Shown here: positions 26,955 to 34,646 of the stretch, piece by piece
How positions within the stretch are numbered: position 1 is the stretch's first letter
Layout: each line of letters opens with the position of its first letter
Assembly (NCBI GenBank): GCA_023423695.1
Contig: JAFAFA010000011.1
Location: 236,149 to 300,148 of the forward strand
Direction of reading: 5' to 3'
Origin: Pseudomonadota bacterium
GTDB taxonomy: Bacteria; Pseudomonadota; Alphaproteobacteria; Azospirillales; Azospirillaceae
DNA length: 64,000 bases
Position numbers and translations under genes: made by a program
The notes under the pieces: model-generated
Databases searched by the model: none
Seen by the model: only the letters and a program-made list of their open reading frames with translations
What the model was told of the DNA's origin: nothing

Positions 26955-28298
26955 ATGGGTTTTATGGAAGACTTCATCAAGAAGAACCGCATTACCGAAG
27001 TCGAATGCCTGGTGCCCGACATGTCGGGCATCGCGCGGGGTAAGATCGTCCCCGCCGAGAAGTTCCTCCGCATCCTGCGCGACCGCGGCCTGCGCCTGCC
27101 CGAGGCGATCTTCGTCCAGACCGTCACTGGTGAATTCCCCGACGACGAGGACATCACGTCGGACGAGAATTCCGACATCTACATGATTCCGGACGAACGC
27201 ACGATCCGCTTCGTCCCCTGGTACAACGAGCCGACGGCACAGGTCATCACCGACTGCGTCTATGCCGACGGACGTCCGGTCGACGTCTCGCCCCGCCATG
27301 TGCTGAAACGCATCCTGGCGCTGTACGAGGAACGCGGCTGGAAGCCGATGGTGGCGCCGGAACTGGAGTTCTTCCTGGTCCAGGTCAACAAGGACCCCGA
27401 TTACCCGCTGGTGCCGCCGGTCGGGCGCAACGGCCGGATGGAGAGCGGCCGGCAGGCCTTCGGCATCGACGCCGTCAACGAATTCGACCCGATCTTCGAG
27501 GCGGTCTACGATTTCTGCGAAAAGCAGGACATCGACATCGACACGCTGACCCACGAGGCCGGCGCTGCCCAGATCGAGATCAACTTCAACCACGGCGACG
27601 CACTGGAACTGGCCGACCAGGCTTTCCTGTTCAAGCGCACGGCGCGCGAGGCGGCGATCCGCCACCAGATCTATGCCACCTTCATGGCCAAGCCGATGCA
27701 GGGTGAACCCGGCAGCGCCATGCACATCCACCAGTCGGTGGTCGATACCGTCACCGGCCGCAACCTGTTCAGCAATCCCGACGGCACCGACAGCGACCTG
27801 TTCATGTCGCATGTCGCCGGGCTGCAGAAATACCTGCCCTACGCCATGCCGCTGCTGGCGCCCAACGTCAACAGCTACCGCCGGCTGGTCCCGAACTCCG
27901 ATGCGCCGATCAACGTGCATTGGGGCCGCGACAACCGCACCACCGGCCTGCGCGTGCCGGTCTCCCAGCCCGACTCCCGCCGGGTGGAGAACCGGGTGGC
28001 CGGCGCCGATGCCAACCCCTATCTCGCCATCGCCGCGTCGCTTGCCTGCGGCTACATCGGCATGACCCAGGGACTGGAGCCGAACGACCCGATCAAGGGG
28101 TCCGCCTATCGCCTCGCCTTCACCCTGCCGCGCCACCAGTCGGAGGCGCTGACCAAGTTCAACGCCTGCAAGCCGCTGAAGGAAATCCTCGGAGAGCGTT
28201 TCATCGACGCCGTCACCTGCGTGAAGGAGGCGGAGTACGAGGCCTACAACCGCGTCATCAGCTCGTGGGAACGCGAGAACCTGCTGCTGAACGTCTGA
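26955..28298 (+). CDS. puuA: Gamma-glutamylputrescine synthetase (glutamine synthetase family)
   Basis: A 447-residue member of the glutamine synthetase fold. Metal and nucleotide ligands are seen in APELEFFLVQ, HEAGAAQIEINF, PGSAMHIHQSV, NSYRRLVP and RVENRVAGADANPYLAIAAS. The adenylylation tail of true GlnA is absent, and the opening MGFMEDFIKKNRITEVECLV is typical of the PuuA-type branch that joins glutamate to putrescine or related amines using ATP. Neighbours agree: a divergent PuuB-like oxidase and a downstream putrescine-type ABC transporter. The ATG at 26955 is used; a second at 26964 is equally possible. Confidence 0.85.
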   Translation: MGFMEDFIKKNRITEVECLVPDMSGIARGKIVPAEKFLRILRDRGLRLPEAIFVQTVTGEFPDDEDITSDENSDIYMIPDERTIRFVPWYNEPTAQVITDCVYADGRPVDVSPRHVLKRILALYEERGWKPMVAPELEFFLVQVNKDPDYPLVPPVGRNGRMESGRQAFGIDAVNEFDPIFEAVYDFCEKQDIDIDTLTHEAGAAQIEINFNHGDALELADQAFLFKRTAREAAIRHQIYATFMAKPMQGEPGSAMHIHQSVVDTVTGRNLFSNPDGTDSDLFMSHVAGLQKYLPYAMPLLAPNVNSYRRLVPNSDAPINVHWGRDNRTTGLRVPVSQPDSRRVENRVAGADANPYLAIAASLACGYIGMTQGLEPNDPIKGSAYRLAFTLPRHQSEALTKFNACKPLKEILGERFIDAVTCVKEAEYEAYNRVISSWERENLLLNV

Positions 28299-28443
28299 CT
28301 TGATCGCACCGGCAGGCGACGGGGCGGCCGTCGGCGTTTCCGTGGGCCGCCCCTCCGCGCATCCGCCGGATGCATGCGATTGTCGGAAACGCCTTGTGTC
28401 GGCTCGTCTTTCAGTTCGGAAACAAACTGCGACAATTGTGCCA

Positions 28444-28471
28444 TTGACCCGAAAGTTGCGACGGATATAAC
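28444..28471 (+). promoter_or_regulatory. Distal promoter candidate for pot operon
   Basis: TTGACC (28444-28449) and TATAAC (28466-28471) are separated by 16 bases. Both are close to sigma-70 consensus and lie in the most AT-rich part of the region, about 330 bases before potF. Confidence 0.5.
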
Positions 28472-28700
28472 TGTCCGCATAGTCGCGAGCTAAAATACTG
28501 GCGTATGCAATTTCAGCGTGGGCGACCCGGTTGCCGGCCGTCAGGCCATGGATCGGGGAGAGGCTTTGCCTTGCCGGCCGCGATACCTGCCATACGGGCT
28601 TTCCGGCCCCTATGCAGCGCGGCCGGCCGCCACCTTCTTTTCAGCATGCCCCAACTCCGCAGGTGTGAGCCGCAGGCACCTGAAAACTCGACCCAAACCG

Positions 28701-28729
28701 TTGACAACACACCCAGGCCTGGGTGCAAT
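28701..28729 (+). promoter_or_regulatory. Proximal potF promoter with operator palindrome in the spacer
   Basis: A perfect -35 TTGACA (28701-28706) and a -10-like TGCAAT (28724-28729) are 17 bases apart. The spacer contains the perfect 16-base palindrome CACCCAGGCCTGGGTG (28710-28725), which overlaps the -10. A protein bound there would block RNA polymerase, so this looks like a repressor operator controlling putrescine uptake. The regulator is not identified. Confidence 0.55.
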
Positions 28730-28802
28730 AGCGCCCGCGAGCCGGGTGTGCCGTTGGGATGTGGCGGCGCCCGCAACACAGACGAACAGGTCGGGGCAAA
28801 CC

Positions 28803-29900
28803 ATGAAAAAATTCGCTCTCAGCCTCATCGGCGCGGTCGCGGCGATTGCCATCGCCGGCCCGGCGATGGCCCAGGCCAAGAAGCCGGTCAACATCTACAT
28901 CTGGAACGACTATCTGGGTGAGACGACCCTCGCCGACTTTACCAAGGCCACGGGCGCTGAGACGAAGGTCGACCTGTACGACAGCCTGGAACTGCTGGAG
29001 CAGAAGGTGCTCGTCGGCAAGTCGGGCTATGACGTGATCGTGCCGACCGCCGAGCCGACCCTGTCGCGTCTGATCCAGGCCAAGGTCGTGGGGCCGATCG
29101 ACAAGTCGAAGATCCCCAACTACAAGAACATCGACCCGAAGGTCCTGAAGCTGCTGGAGAATTCCGATCCCGGCAACAAGTTCGGCGTGCCCTATCTCGG
29201 CGGGACCGTCGGCATCGCGATCATCCCGGAAAAGATCAAGGCCGTCGCCCCCGACGTCGCACTGGACAGCTGGGACCTGATCTTCAAGCCGGAAGTGGCG
29301 AAGAAGGTTTCGGCCTGCGGCATCACCGTGATGGATTCGGCCATCGACGTCATCCCGTCGGTGCTGAACTATCTCGGCCTGGATCCGAACTCCGAGAAGA
29401 AGGAGGATCTGGACAAGGTCGAAAAGACGCTGATGGCAGTCCGCCCCTACATCAAGCGCTTCGTCACGGGTGAGAACATCAACATCCTCGCCGGCGGCGA
29501 CGCCTGCGTCGTGATGGCCTACAACGGCGACGCCATCCAGGGTGCCGCCCGCGCCGCCGAGGCCAAGAGCGCCAAGGTGGAGTACATCACGCCGAAGGAA
29601 GGCGTGCAGGTCTGGTGGGACACGCTGGCCATTCCGGCCGATGCGCCGAACAAGGACGGTGCGCACGAGTTCATCAACTTCGTGCTCGATCCGGCCAACA
29701 TGGCGAACATCTCCAACAAGGTCAGCTACGCCAACGCGGTGCCGGCCTCGCTGGCGACGGTCGCCGACGACATCAAGTCGAACCCCGGCATCTTCCTGCC
29801 GGCGGACAGCACCGTGAAGCTGTTCTCGCTGAAGCAGATCAAGCAGGCCACCGACCGCGCCCGCACCCGCGTGTGGACCAAGGTCAAGACCGGCAAGTAA
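28803..29900 (+). CDS. potF: Putrescine/spermidine ABC transporter, substrate-binding protein
   Basis: A 365-residue periplasmic binding protein with a signal peptide (MKKFALSLIGAVAAIAIAGP, cleavage after AMA). The mature part starts KKPVNIYIWNDYLGETTLADF, a PotF/PotD hallmark, and has GYDVIVPTAEPTLSRLI, FGVPYLGGTVGIAI and VWWDTLAIPADAPNKDGAHE. PotF-type proteins bind putrescine; PotD-type prefer spermidine, and the residues separating them cannot be judged reliably here. It is first in a four-gene operon with the ATPase and two permeases and lies downstream of puuA. Confidence 0.9.
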   Translation: MKKFALSLIGAVAAIAIAGPAMAQAKKPVNIYIWNDYLGETTLADFTKATGAETKVDLYDSLELLEQKVLVGKSGYDVIVPTAEPTLSRLIQAKVVGPIDKSKIPNYKNIDPKVLKLLENSDPGNKFGVPYLGGTVGIAIIPEKIKAVAPDVALDSWDLIFKPEVAKKVSACGITVMDSAIDVIPSVLNYLGLDPNSEKKEDLDKVEKTLMAVRPYIKRFVTGENINILAGGDACVVMAYNGDAIQGAARAAEAKSAKVEYITPKEGVQVWWDTLAIPADAPNKDGAHEFINFVLDPANMANISNKVSYANAVPASLATVADDIKSNPGIFLPADSTVKLFSLKQIKQATDRARTRVWTKVKTGK

Positions 29901-29938
29901 GCCGACCCCCCTGAGGCGCCGATTTGTGGCGCCGGCCC

Positions 29939-29976
29939 GCCCCGGCCGATCCCCAGCGATGGGGAACGGCCGGGGC
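29939..29976 (+). terminator. Hairpin between potF and potG
   Basis: Arms GCCCCGGCC (29939-29947) and GGCCGGGGC (29968-29976) with inner CCCC/GGGG pairing form a strong stem, followed by GTTGT rather than a T run. Such hairpins after the binding-protein gene commonly stabilise its mRNA or partly terminate, giving more binding protein than transporter. Confidence 0.6.
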
Positions 29977-29999
29977 GTTGTCATGAAAGAGGAAACCGG

Positions 30000-31151
30000 A
30001 TGGCCGGCCAGCCGATTCGCAAGCCCACCCGCCTGGAACCATGGCAGGACGCGGGCCAGACCCCATATGTCCGCATCGAAAAGGTGACGAAGACGTTCGG
30101 CGACTTCGTCGCGGTGGACGAGGTCAGCCTGTCGATCTACCGCAACGAGTTCTTCGCCCTGCTCGGCGGCTCGGGCTCGGGCAAGACGACGCTGCTGCGC
30201 ATGCTGGCGGGGTTCGAACAGCCGACCGAGGGCAAGATCTTCATCGACGGCGTCGATATGGCCGGCATCCCGCCCTATGAGCGGCCGGTCAACATGATGT
30301 TCCAGTCCTACGCCCTGTTCCCGCACATGACGGTGGAGCAGAACGTCGCCTTCGGCCTGAAACAGGACGGGGTGGCGAAGGCGGAGATCCGCGACCGGGT
30401 GGAGGAGATGCTGGGGATGGTCCAGCTGTCGGCCTTCGGCAAGCGCCGCCCGCACCAGCTGTCCGGCGGCCAGCGCCAGCGCGTGGCGCTCGCCCGTTCT
30501 CTGGTCAAGCGGCCGAAGCTGCTGCTGCTGGACGAACCGCTGGGGGCGCTCGACAAGAAGCTGCGCGAGCGCACGCAGTTCGAGCTGGTCAATATCCAGG
30601 AAAAGCTGGGCGTCACCTTCATCGTCGTGACCCACGATCAGGAAGAGGCGATGACCATGTCCTCGCGCATCGCCGTGATGAACCACGGCGTCATCGCGCA
30701 GGTGGGCACGCCGACCGAGATCTATGAATACCCGCACAACCGCTTCGTCGCGGAGTTCATCGGCTCCATCAACATGTTCGACGGCCGCGTGGTGGAAACC
30801 GACGGCGATCAGGTGATCGTCGCGTCGGAGGAGGCCGGTTGCGAGCTGCTGATCGCCCATGCCACGCCGGCGCCGGCCGGCTCCCCGGTCTCCGTCGCCA
30901 TCCGACCGGAGAAGATCGCCCTGTCGAAGGACCCGGTCGCAGACGGTGACGGCCGCAACCGCACCACCGGCATCGTGCGGGAGATCGCCTATCTCGGCGA
31001 CGTGTCGATCTATCTGGTGCAGCTGCCGACCGGCAAGACGGTGCGCGTCACCGCCCCCAACGTCACACGCCGCACCGAAATGCCGATCACCTGGGAGGAC
31101 GAGGTGACCCTGACCTGGCGCCCCTTCGCCGGCGTGGTGCTGACCCAATGA
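30000..31151 (+). CDS. potG: Putrescine ABC transporter, ATP-binding protein
   Basis: A 383-residue ABC ATPase of the polyamine/CUT1 type. Walker A is GGSGSGKTTLLRML, Q-loop FQSYALFPHMT, signature LSGGQRQRVALARSL, Walker B LLLLDEPLGALD and H-loop VVTHDQEEAMT. After about residue 260 comes the regulatory TOBE-type beta domain with INMFDGRVVE and VSVAIRPEKIAL. The ATG follows GAGGAAACC. The stop overlaps the next permease start (ATGA at 31148-31151), so these genes are translationally coupled. Confidence 0.93.
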   Translation: MAGQPIRKPTRLEPWQDAGQTPYVRIEKVTKTFGDFVAVDEVSLSIYRNEFFALLGGSGSGKTTLLRMLAGFEQPTEGKIFIDGVDMAGIPPYERPVNMMFQSYALFPHMTVEQNVAFGLKQDGVAKAEIRDRVEEMLGMVQLSAFGKRRPHQLSGGQRQRVALARSLVKRPKLLLLDEPLGALDKKLRERTQFELVNIQEKLGVTFIVVTHDQEEAMTMSSRIAVMNHGVIAQVGTPTEIYEYPHNRFVAEFIGSINMFDGRVVETDGDQVIVASEEAGCELLIAHATPAPAGSPVSVAIRPEKIALSKDPVADGDGRNRTTGIVREIAYLGDVSIYLVQLPTGKTVRVTAPNVTRRTEMPITWEDEVTLTWRPFAGVVLTQ

Positions 31152-32092
31152 GGACGGTCGTCTCCATTCTCGTTTCTGGCCTCAGCCGGATCGGGCTGTG
31201 GGGGCGCGGCGTGGTCGTCGCCATCCCCTATCTGTGGCTGCTGCTGTTCTTCCTGGTGCCTTTCCTGATCGTCTTCGGCATCAGCTTCTCCGAATCGATC
31301 ATCGCCCAGCCGCCCTATTCGTCGCTGGTCGAATGGATGACGGACGAGGATGCCGGCACCTCCAAGCTGCAAATCCTGCTGAACATCAGCAATTACTTCC
31401 GGCTGGGCGGGGACGACCTCTACATCCTCGCCTATCTGAACTCGCTGCGGATCGCGGCGGTCACGACGCTGATGTGCCTGGCGATCGGCTATCCCATGGC
31501 CTACGCCATCGCCAAGGCCGAGCCGTCGCGGCGCGGGCCGCTGATGATGCTGGTGATCCTGCCCTTCTGGACCAGCTTCCTGATCCGCATCTATGCCTGG
31601 ATCGGCATCCTCAAGGGCAACGGCGTCATCAGCAACCTGCTGGAGTGGACGGGCATCACCAGCGGTCCGGTGGAGATCCTCTATTCCGACTGGGCGGTCT
31701 ATATCGGCATGACCTACTGCTACCTGCCGTTCATGGTGCTGCCGCTCTATTCGACGCTGGAGAAGATGGACCCCAGCCTGCTGGAAGCGGCGGCCGACCT
31801 CGGCTCGCGGCCCTTCAAGTCGTTCCTGTCCATCACGCTGCCGCTGTCGCTGCCGGGCATCATCGCCGGTTCGCTGCTGGTCTTCATCCCGGCGGTGGGC
31901 GAGTTCGTGACGCCGGAGCTGCTGGGCGGTCCCGACACGCTGATGATCGGCCGCGTGCTGTGGAACGAGTTCTTCGCCAACCGCGACTGGCCGGTGGCAT
32001 CGGCCGTCGCCATCGCGCTGCTGCTGGTCCTGGTGGTGCCGATCATGATCTTCCAGCATGTGCAAGGCAAACAGGCGGAGGCCGGGCGATGA
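31148..32092 (+). CDS. potH: Putrescine ABC transporter, permease 1
   Basis: A 314-residue inner-membrane permease with six or more hydrophobic segments, the first at VVVAIPYLWLLLFFLVPFLI. The EAA-type cytoplasmic loop contacting the ATPase reads LLEAAADLGSRPFKSFLSIT followed by LPLSLPGI. It is the PotB/PotH subtype, recognisable by the long periplasmic loop after the first helix (about residues 45-95). The start overlaps potG and the stop overlaps potI, both through ATGA. Confidence 0.92.
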   Translation: MRTVVSILVSGLSRIGLWGRGVVVAIPYLWLLLFFLVPFLIVFGISFSESIIAQPPYSSLVEWMTDEDAGTSKLQILLNISNYFRLGGDDLYILAYLNSLRIAAVTTLMCLAIGYPMAYAIAKAEPSRRGPLMMLVILPFWTSFLIRIYAWIGILKGNGVISNLLEWTGITSGPVEILYSDWAVYIGMTYCYLPFMVLPLYSTLEKMDPSLLEAAADLGSRPFKSFLSITLPLSLPGIIAGSLLVFIPAVGEFVTPELLGGPDTLMIGRVLWNEFFANRDWPVASAVAIALLLVLVVPIMIFQHVQGKQAEAGR

Positions 32093-32922
32093 AACGTTTC
32101 GGGTTCCTGTCCTGGGCATTGTGGTTCGGCTATGCCTTCCTCTACGTGCCCATCGCACTGCTGATCGTCTACAGCTTCAACGAGTCGCGGCTGGTGACGG
32201 TGTGGAGCGGCTTCTCGACCAAATGGTATGCGGAGCTGATCCACAACGACACGCTGCTGGATGCGGCCCTGCTGTCCTTCCAGGTGGCGGCGGTGTCGGC
32301 GACGCTGGCGGTGCTGCTGGGCACCTGCGCGGGGCTGGCGCTGGTCCGGTTCGGGCGGTTCCGTGGCCGGACGCTGTTCGGCGGCATGATCACGGCGCCG
32401 CTGGTCATGCCGGAGGTCATCACCGGCCTGTCGCTCCTGCTGCTGTTCGTGGCGATGGAGCAGTGGCTGGGCTGGCCCGACGGGCGCGGCATCACCACCA
32501 TCACCATTGCCCATACCACCTTCACCATGTCCTACGTCGCGGTGGTCATCCAGTCGCGGCTGGCCGGCATGGACGGCAGCCTGGAGGAGGCGGCGATGGA
32601 TCTGGGCGCCCGTCCGGCCAAGGTGTTCTTCGTCATCACCCTGCCGCTGATCGCCCCGGCGCTGGTCGCCGGCTGGCTGCTGGCCTTCACCCTGTCGCTG
32701 GACGACGTGGTGGTGGCGAGTTTCGTGTCCGGTCCCGGTTCGACGACGCTGCCGATGGTGATCTTCTCCAGCGTGAAGTTCGGCATCAGCCCGCAGATCA
32801 ACGCGCTGGCGACCCTGATGGTTCTGGTGGTGGCAACCGGTATCTTCGTCGCCAGCATCGTCATGGCCCGCCAGGAGCGGCAGCGCAAACGCGACGAACA
32901 GATGGCGATCCAGAACGGCTGA
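32089..32922 (+). CDS. potI: Putrescine ABC transporter, permease 2
   Basis: A 277-residue second permease of the PotC/PotI type. It begins MKRFGFLSWALWFGYAFLYV, has LLIVYSFNESRLVTVWSGFS (typical after helix 1) and the EAA loop SLEEAAMDLGARPAKVFFVI. It pairs with the preceding permease to form the translocation channel. The start overlaps the potH stop. The operon seems to end here, as 576 bases without a confident longer gene follow. Confidence 0.92.
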   Translation: MKRFGFLSWALWFGYAFLYVPIALLIVYSFNESRLVTVWSGFSTKWYAELIHNDTLLDAALLSFQVAAVSATLAVLLGTCAGLALVRFGRFRGRTLFGGMITAPLVMPEVITGLSLLLLFVAMEQWLGWPDGRGITTITIAHTTFTMSYVAVVIQSRLAGMDGSLEEAAMDLGARPAKVFFVITLPLIAPALVAGWLLAFTLSLDDVVVASFVSGPGSTTLPMVIFSSVKFGISPQINALATLMVLVVATGIFVASIVMARQERQRKRDEQMAIQNG

Positions 32923-33498
32923 AGGCCGGTTTTGAGAATCGATGCGGGCTGGTCGGAAGCATATGCCGGCCGGTCCGCAGTCATCTTCGCCGGCCTATCC
33001 GTCCGCGCTCGGCTGACCCGTGCCGCTACGGATGGCAATTGCCCGTCTCTTTTGCTATGTTGAAGCCATCGTCAACAGCGAAAGAGGCTGTGCCATGCGC
33101 GCGCTCCTGTGGTTCCCCTTGTTGAGGCTTGGTTTCTTCAATCCCGTTTCCACTGCTTATTCGACCACCCGTACGGTCACCGCCCGCCGCGCCCTGCGCC
33201 CGCCGTCCGGCCACTGATCGGCCGTTGACCGGATTCGATGCCGGCTCCCTCTTCCGGCATGCCGACGCGTCCCCTTGATCGCGTCCTTTGAAAAGTTTCT
33301 CTGCCATCCGGCCAAGTGCCCGCTGTCGCGGACGCGATTGCCAAATGCGCGCTCCCGTGGTTAGGGTGGGTTGGGATGAAAAATGTCCCGATCCAACGCG
33401 GTTTGCCGGCCGGTGTTTCGTGCCGTCTCCGCATTGGGCCAAGGGATATGCGCCCGAGAGATGTGCGCCAGAGAACAAAAGGGTAGAGGGATCGACGC
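32923..33498. other. Long leader region before agmatine deiminase
   Basis: A 576-base region. A possible promoter has an extended -10 (TG at 33053-33054, TATGTT 33056-33061) with TGGCAA as a weak -35 at 33033-33038. Downstream come a short reading frame (33095-33217) and two hairpins: ATGCCGG 33238-33244 / CCGGCAT 33254-33260, and GACGCG 33264-33269 / CGCGTC 33280-33285. This resembles an attenuator-type leader. The remaining 200 bases show nothing definite. Confidence 0.4.
33095..33217 (+). CDS. Possible 40-residue leader peptide
   Basis: A short frame beginning MRALLWFPLLRLGFFNPVST with an AGAGG seven bases upstream. It lies right after a plausible promoter and before two hairpins, about 280 bases ahead of agmatine deiminase. 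It has six Arg residues of 40, clustered in the second half (TVTARRALRPP), and a Ser/Thr run. An arginine-sensing leader peptide is conceivable in this polyamine context but is speculation; it could equally be non-coding. Confidence 0.3.
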   Translation: MRALLWFPLLRLGFFNPVSTAYSTTRTVTARRALRPPSGH

Positions 33499-34530
33499 AT
33501 GACGACACCGAACGCCCCGACGCCGACGGGTCAAGGCTTTCACATGCCCGGCGAATGGGCTCGCCACAGCGGTTGCTGGATGGCGTGGCCGTGCCGGCCG
33601 GAAACCTGGCCTGAGGGCGCTTTCGACGCGGCATGCGACGCCTACGCCGAGGTCGCGCAGGCCATCTCCCGGTTCGAGCCGGTGACGATGGTGTGCGACC
33701 CGGCGGATGTGGCCGAAGCATCGCTCGCCTGCGGTCCCGGCGTTCAGATCCTGCCGCTGCCGATCAGCGATTCCTGGATTCGCGACACCGGTCCCAGCTT
33801 CGTCGTCGACGGCAAGGGCGGGCTGGCCGGCGTCCATTGGGGCTTCAACGCTTGGGGCGGCAATTACGACGGCTGCGAGAAGGACCGGCAGGTCGGCCGC
33901 CTGATCCTCGACCATCTCAAGCTCCCCTGCTTTTCCGCGCCCCTGGTGATGGAGGGCGGCTCGTTCCATGTGGACGGGGAGGGGACGCTGATCACCACCG
34001 AACAGTGCCTTCTGAACCCGAACCGCAATCCCGGCCTGTCGAAGGACGAGATCGAGCGGAACCTGAAGGATCATCTCGGCATCGAGACGGTCATCTGGCT
34101 GGGCGAGGGCTATCAGGACGACGAGACCGACGGCCACATCGACGAGATCGCGCTGTTCGTCCGTCCGGGCGTGGTGATGGCGATCACCACCGACGATCCC
34201 CGCGACGCCAATTTCAAGGCCTTCCAAGACAATCTCGACCGGCTGAAGCGTGCCCGCGACGCCAAGGGCCGCGCGCTGGAGGTCATCCCGATCCAGCAGC
34301 CTGCCCGTCGCGACGAGAACGGCGTGCGCCTGACGCTGTCCTACACCAACCTCTACATCGCCAACGGCGGCATCGTCATGCCGGCCTTCGAGGATCCGGC
34401 AGACGACGAGGCCTACCGCGTCGTCCGCAAGGCCTTCCCCGACCGCGAGGTGGTGCAGATCGCCGCCATGGACATCGTGCGCGGCGGCGGCGGCATCCAC
34501 TGCATCACCCAGCAGCAGCCGCTTCCCTGA
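33499..34530 (+). CDS. aguA: Agmatine deiminase
   Basis: A 343-residue member of the guanidino-group-modifying (peptidyl-arginine deiminase-like) superfamily. It converts agmatine to N-carbamoylputrescine and ammonia. Diagnostic stretches are MPGEWARHSGCWMAWP, ISDSWIRDTGPSFVV, MEGGSFHVDGEGTLITTEQC, DDETDGHIDEIA and the C-terminal GGGGIHCITQQQPLP, which carries the nucleophilic cysteine. The ATG at 33499 has AGAGGG eight bases before it. N-carbamoylputrescine amidase (aguB) is not in the window, so completing the route to putrescine depends on a gene elsewhere. It is placed next to the putrescine transport and breakdown genes. Confidence 0.93.
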   Translation: MTTPNAPTPTGQGFHMPGEWARHSGCWMAWPCRPETWPEGAFDAACDAYAEVAQAISRFEPVTMVCDPADVAEASLACGPGVQILPLPISDSWIRDTGPSFVVDGKGGLAGVHWGFNAWGGNYDGCEKDRQVGRLILDHLKLPCFSAPLVMEGGSFHVDGEGTLITTEQCLLNPNRNPGLSKDEIERNLKDHLGIETVIWLGEGYQDDETDGHIDEIALFVRPGVVMAITTDDPRDANFKAFQDNLDRLKRARDAKGRALEVIPIQQPARRDENGVRLTLSYTNLYIANGGIVMPAFEDPADDEAYRVVRKAFPDREVVQIAAMDIVRGGGGIHCITQQQPLP

Positions 34531-34646
34531 CGGCAGCATTCCGACGGCGGTTCTCTCCTCGTCGCAGCCCTTCGGTATCTAAGGGAACGCGTTAGCACGG
34601 CCGGTGTTCTTGTCGGGCATTCTCCTTTCCGGAAAGCCCGACGATC

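Larger units (their letters stand above)
28299..28802. other. Regulatory region between puuA and potF
   Basis: A 504-base stretch with no convincing gene. It holds a hairpin after puuA (GGGGCGGCC 28321-28329 / GGCCGCCCC 28345-28353, no T run), a distal promoter candidate and a proximal promoter with an embedded palindrome, both listed separately. Confidence 0.6.

Noticed and set aside
28518..28802. An in-frame upstream extension of potF
   Set aside because: It would place about 95 residues before a normal signal peptide and covers the promoter and palindrome; the ATG at 28803 is the natural start.
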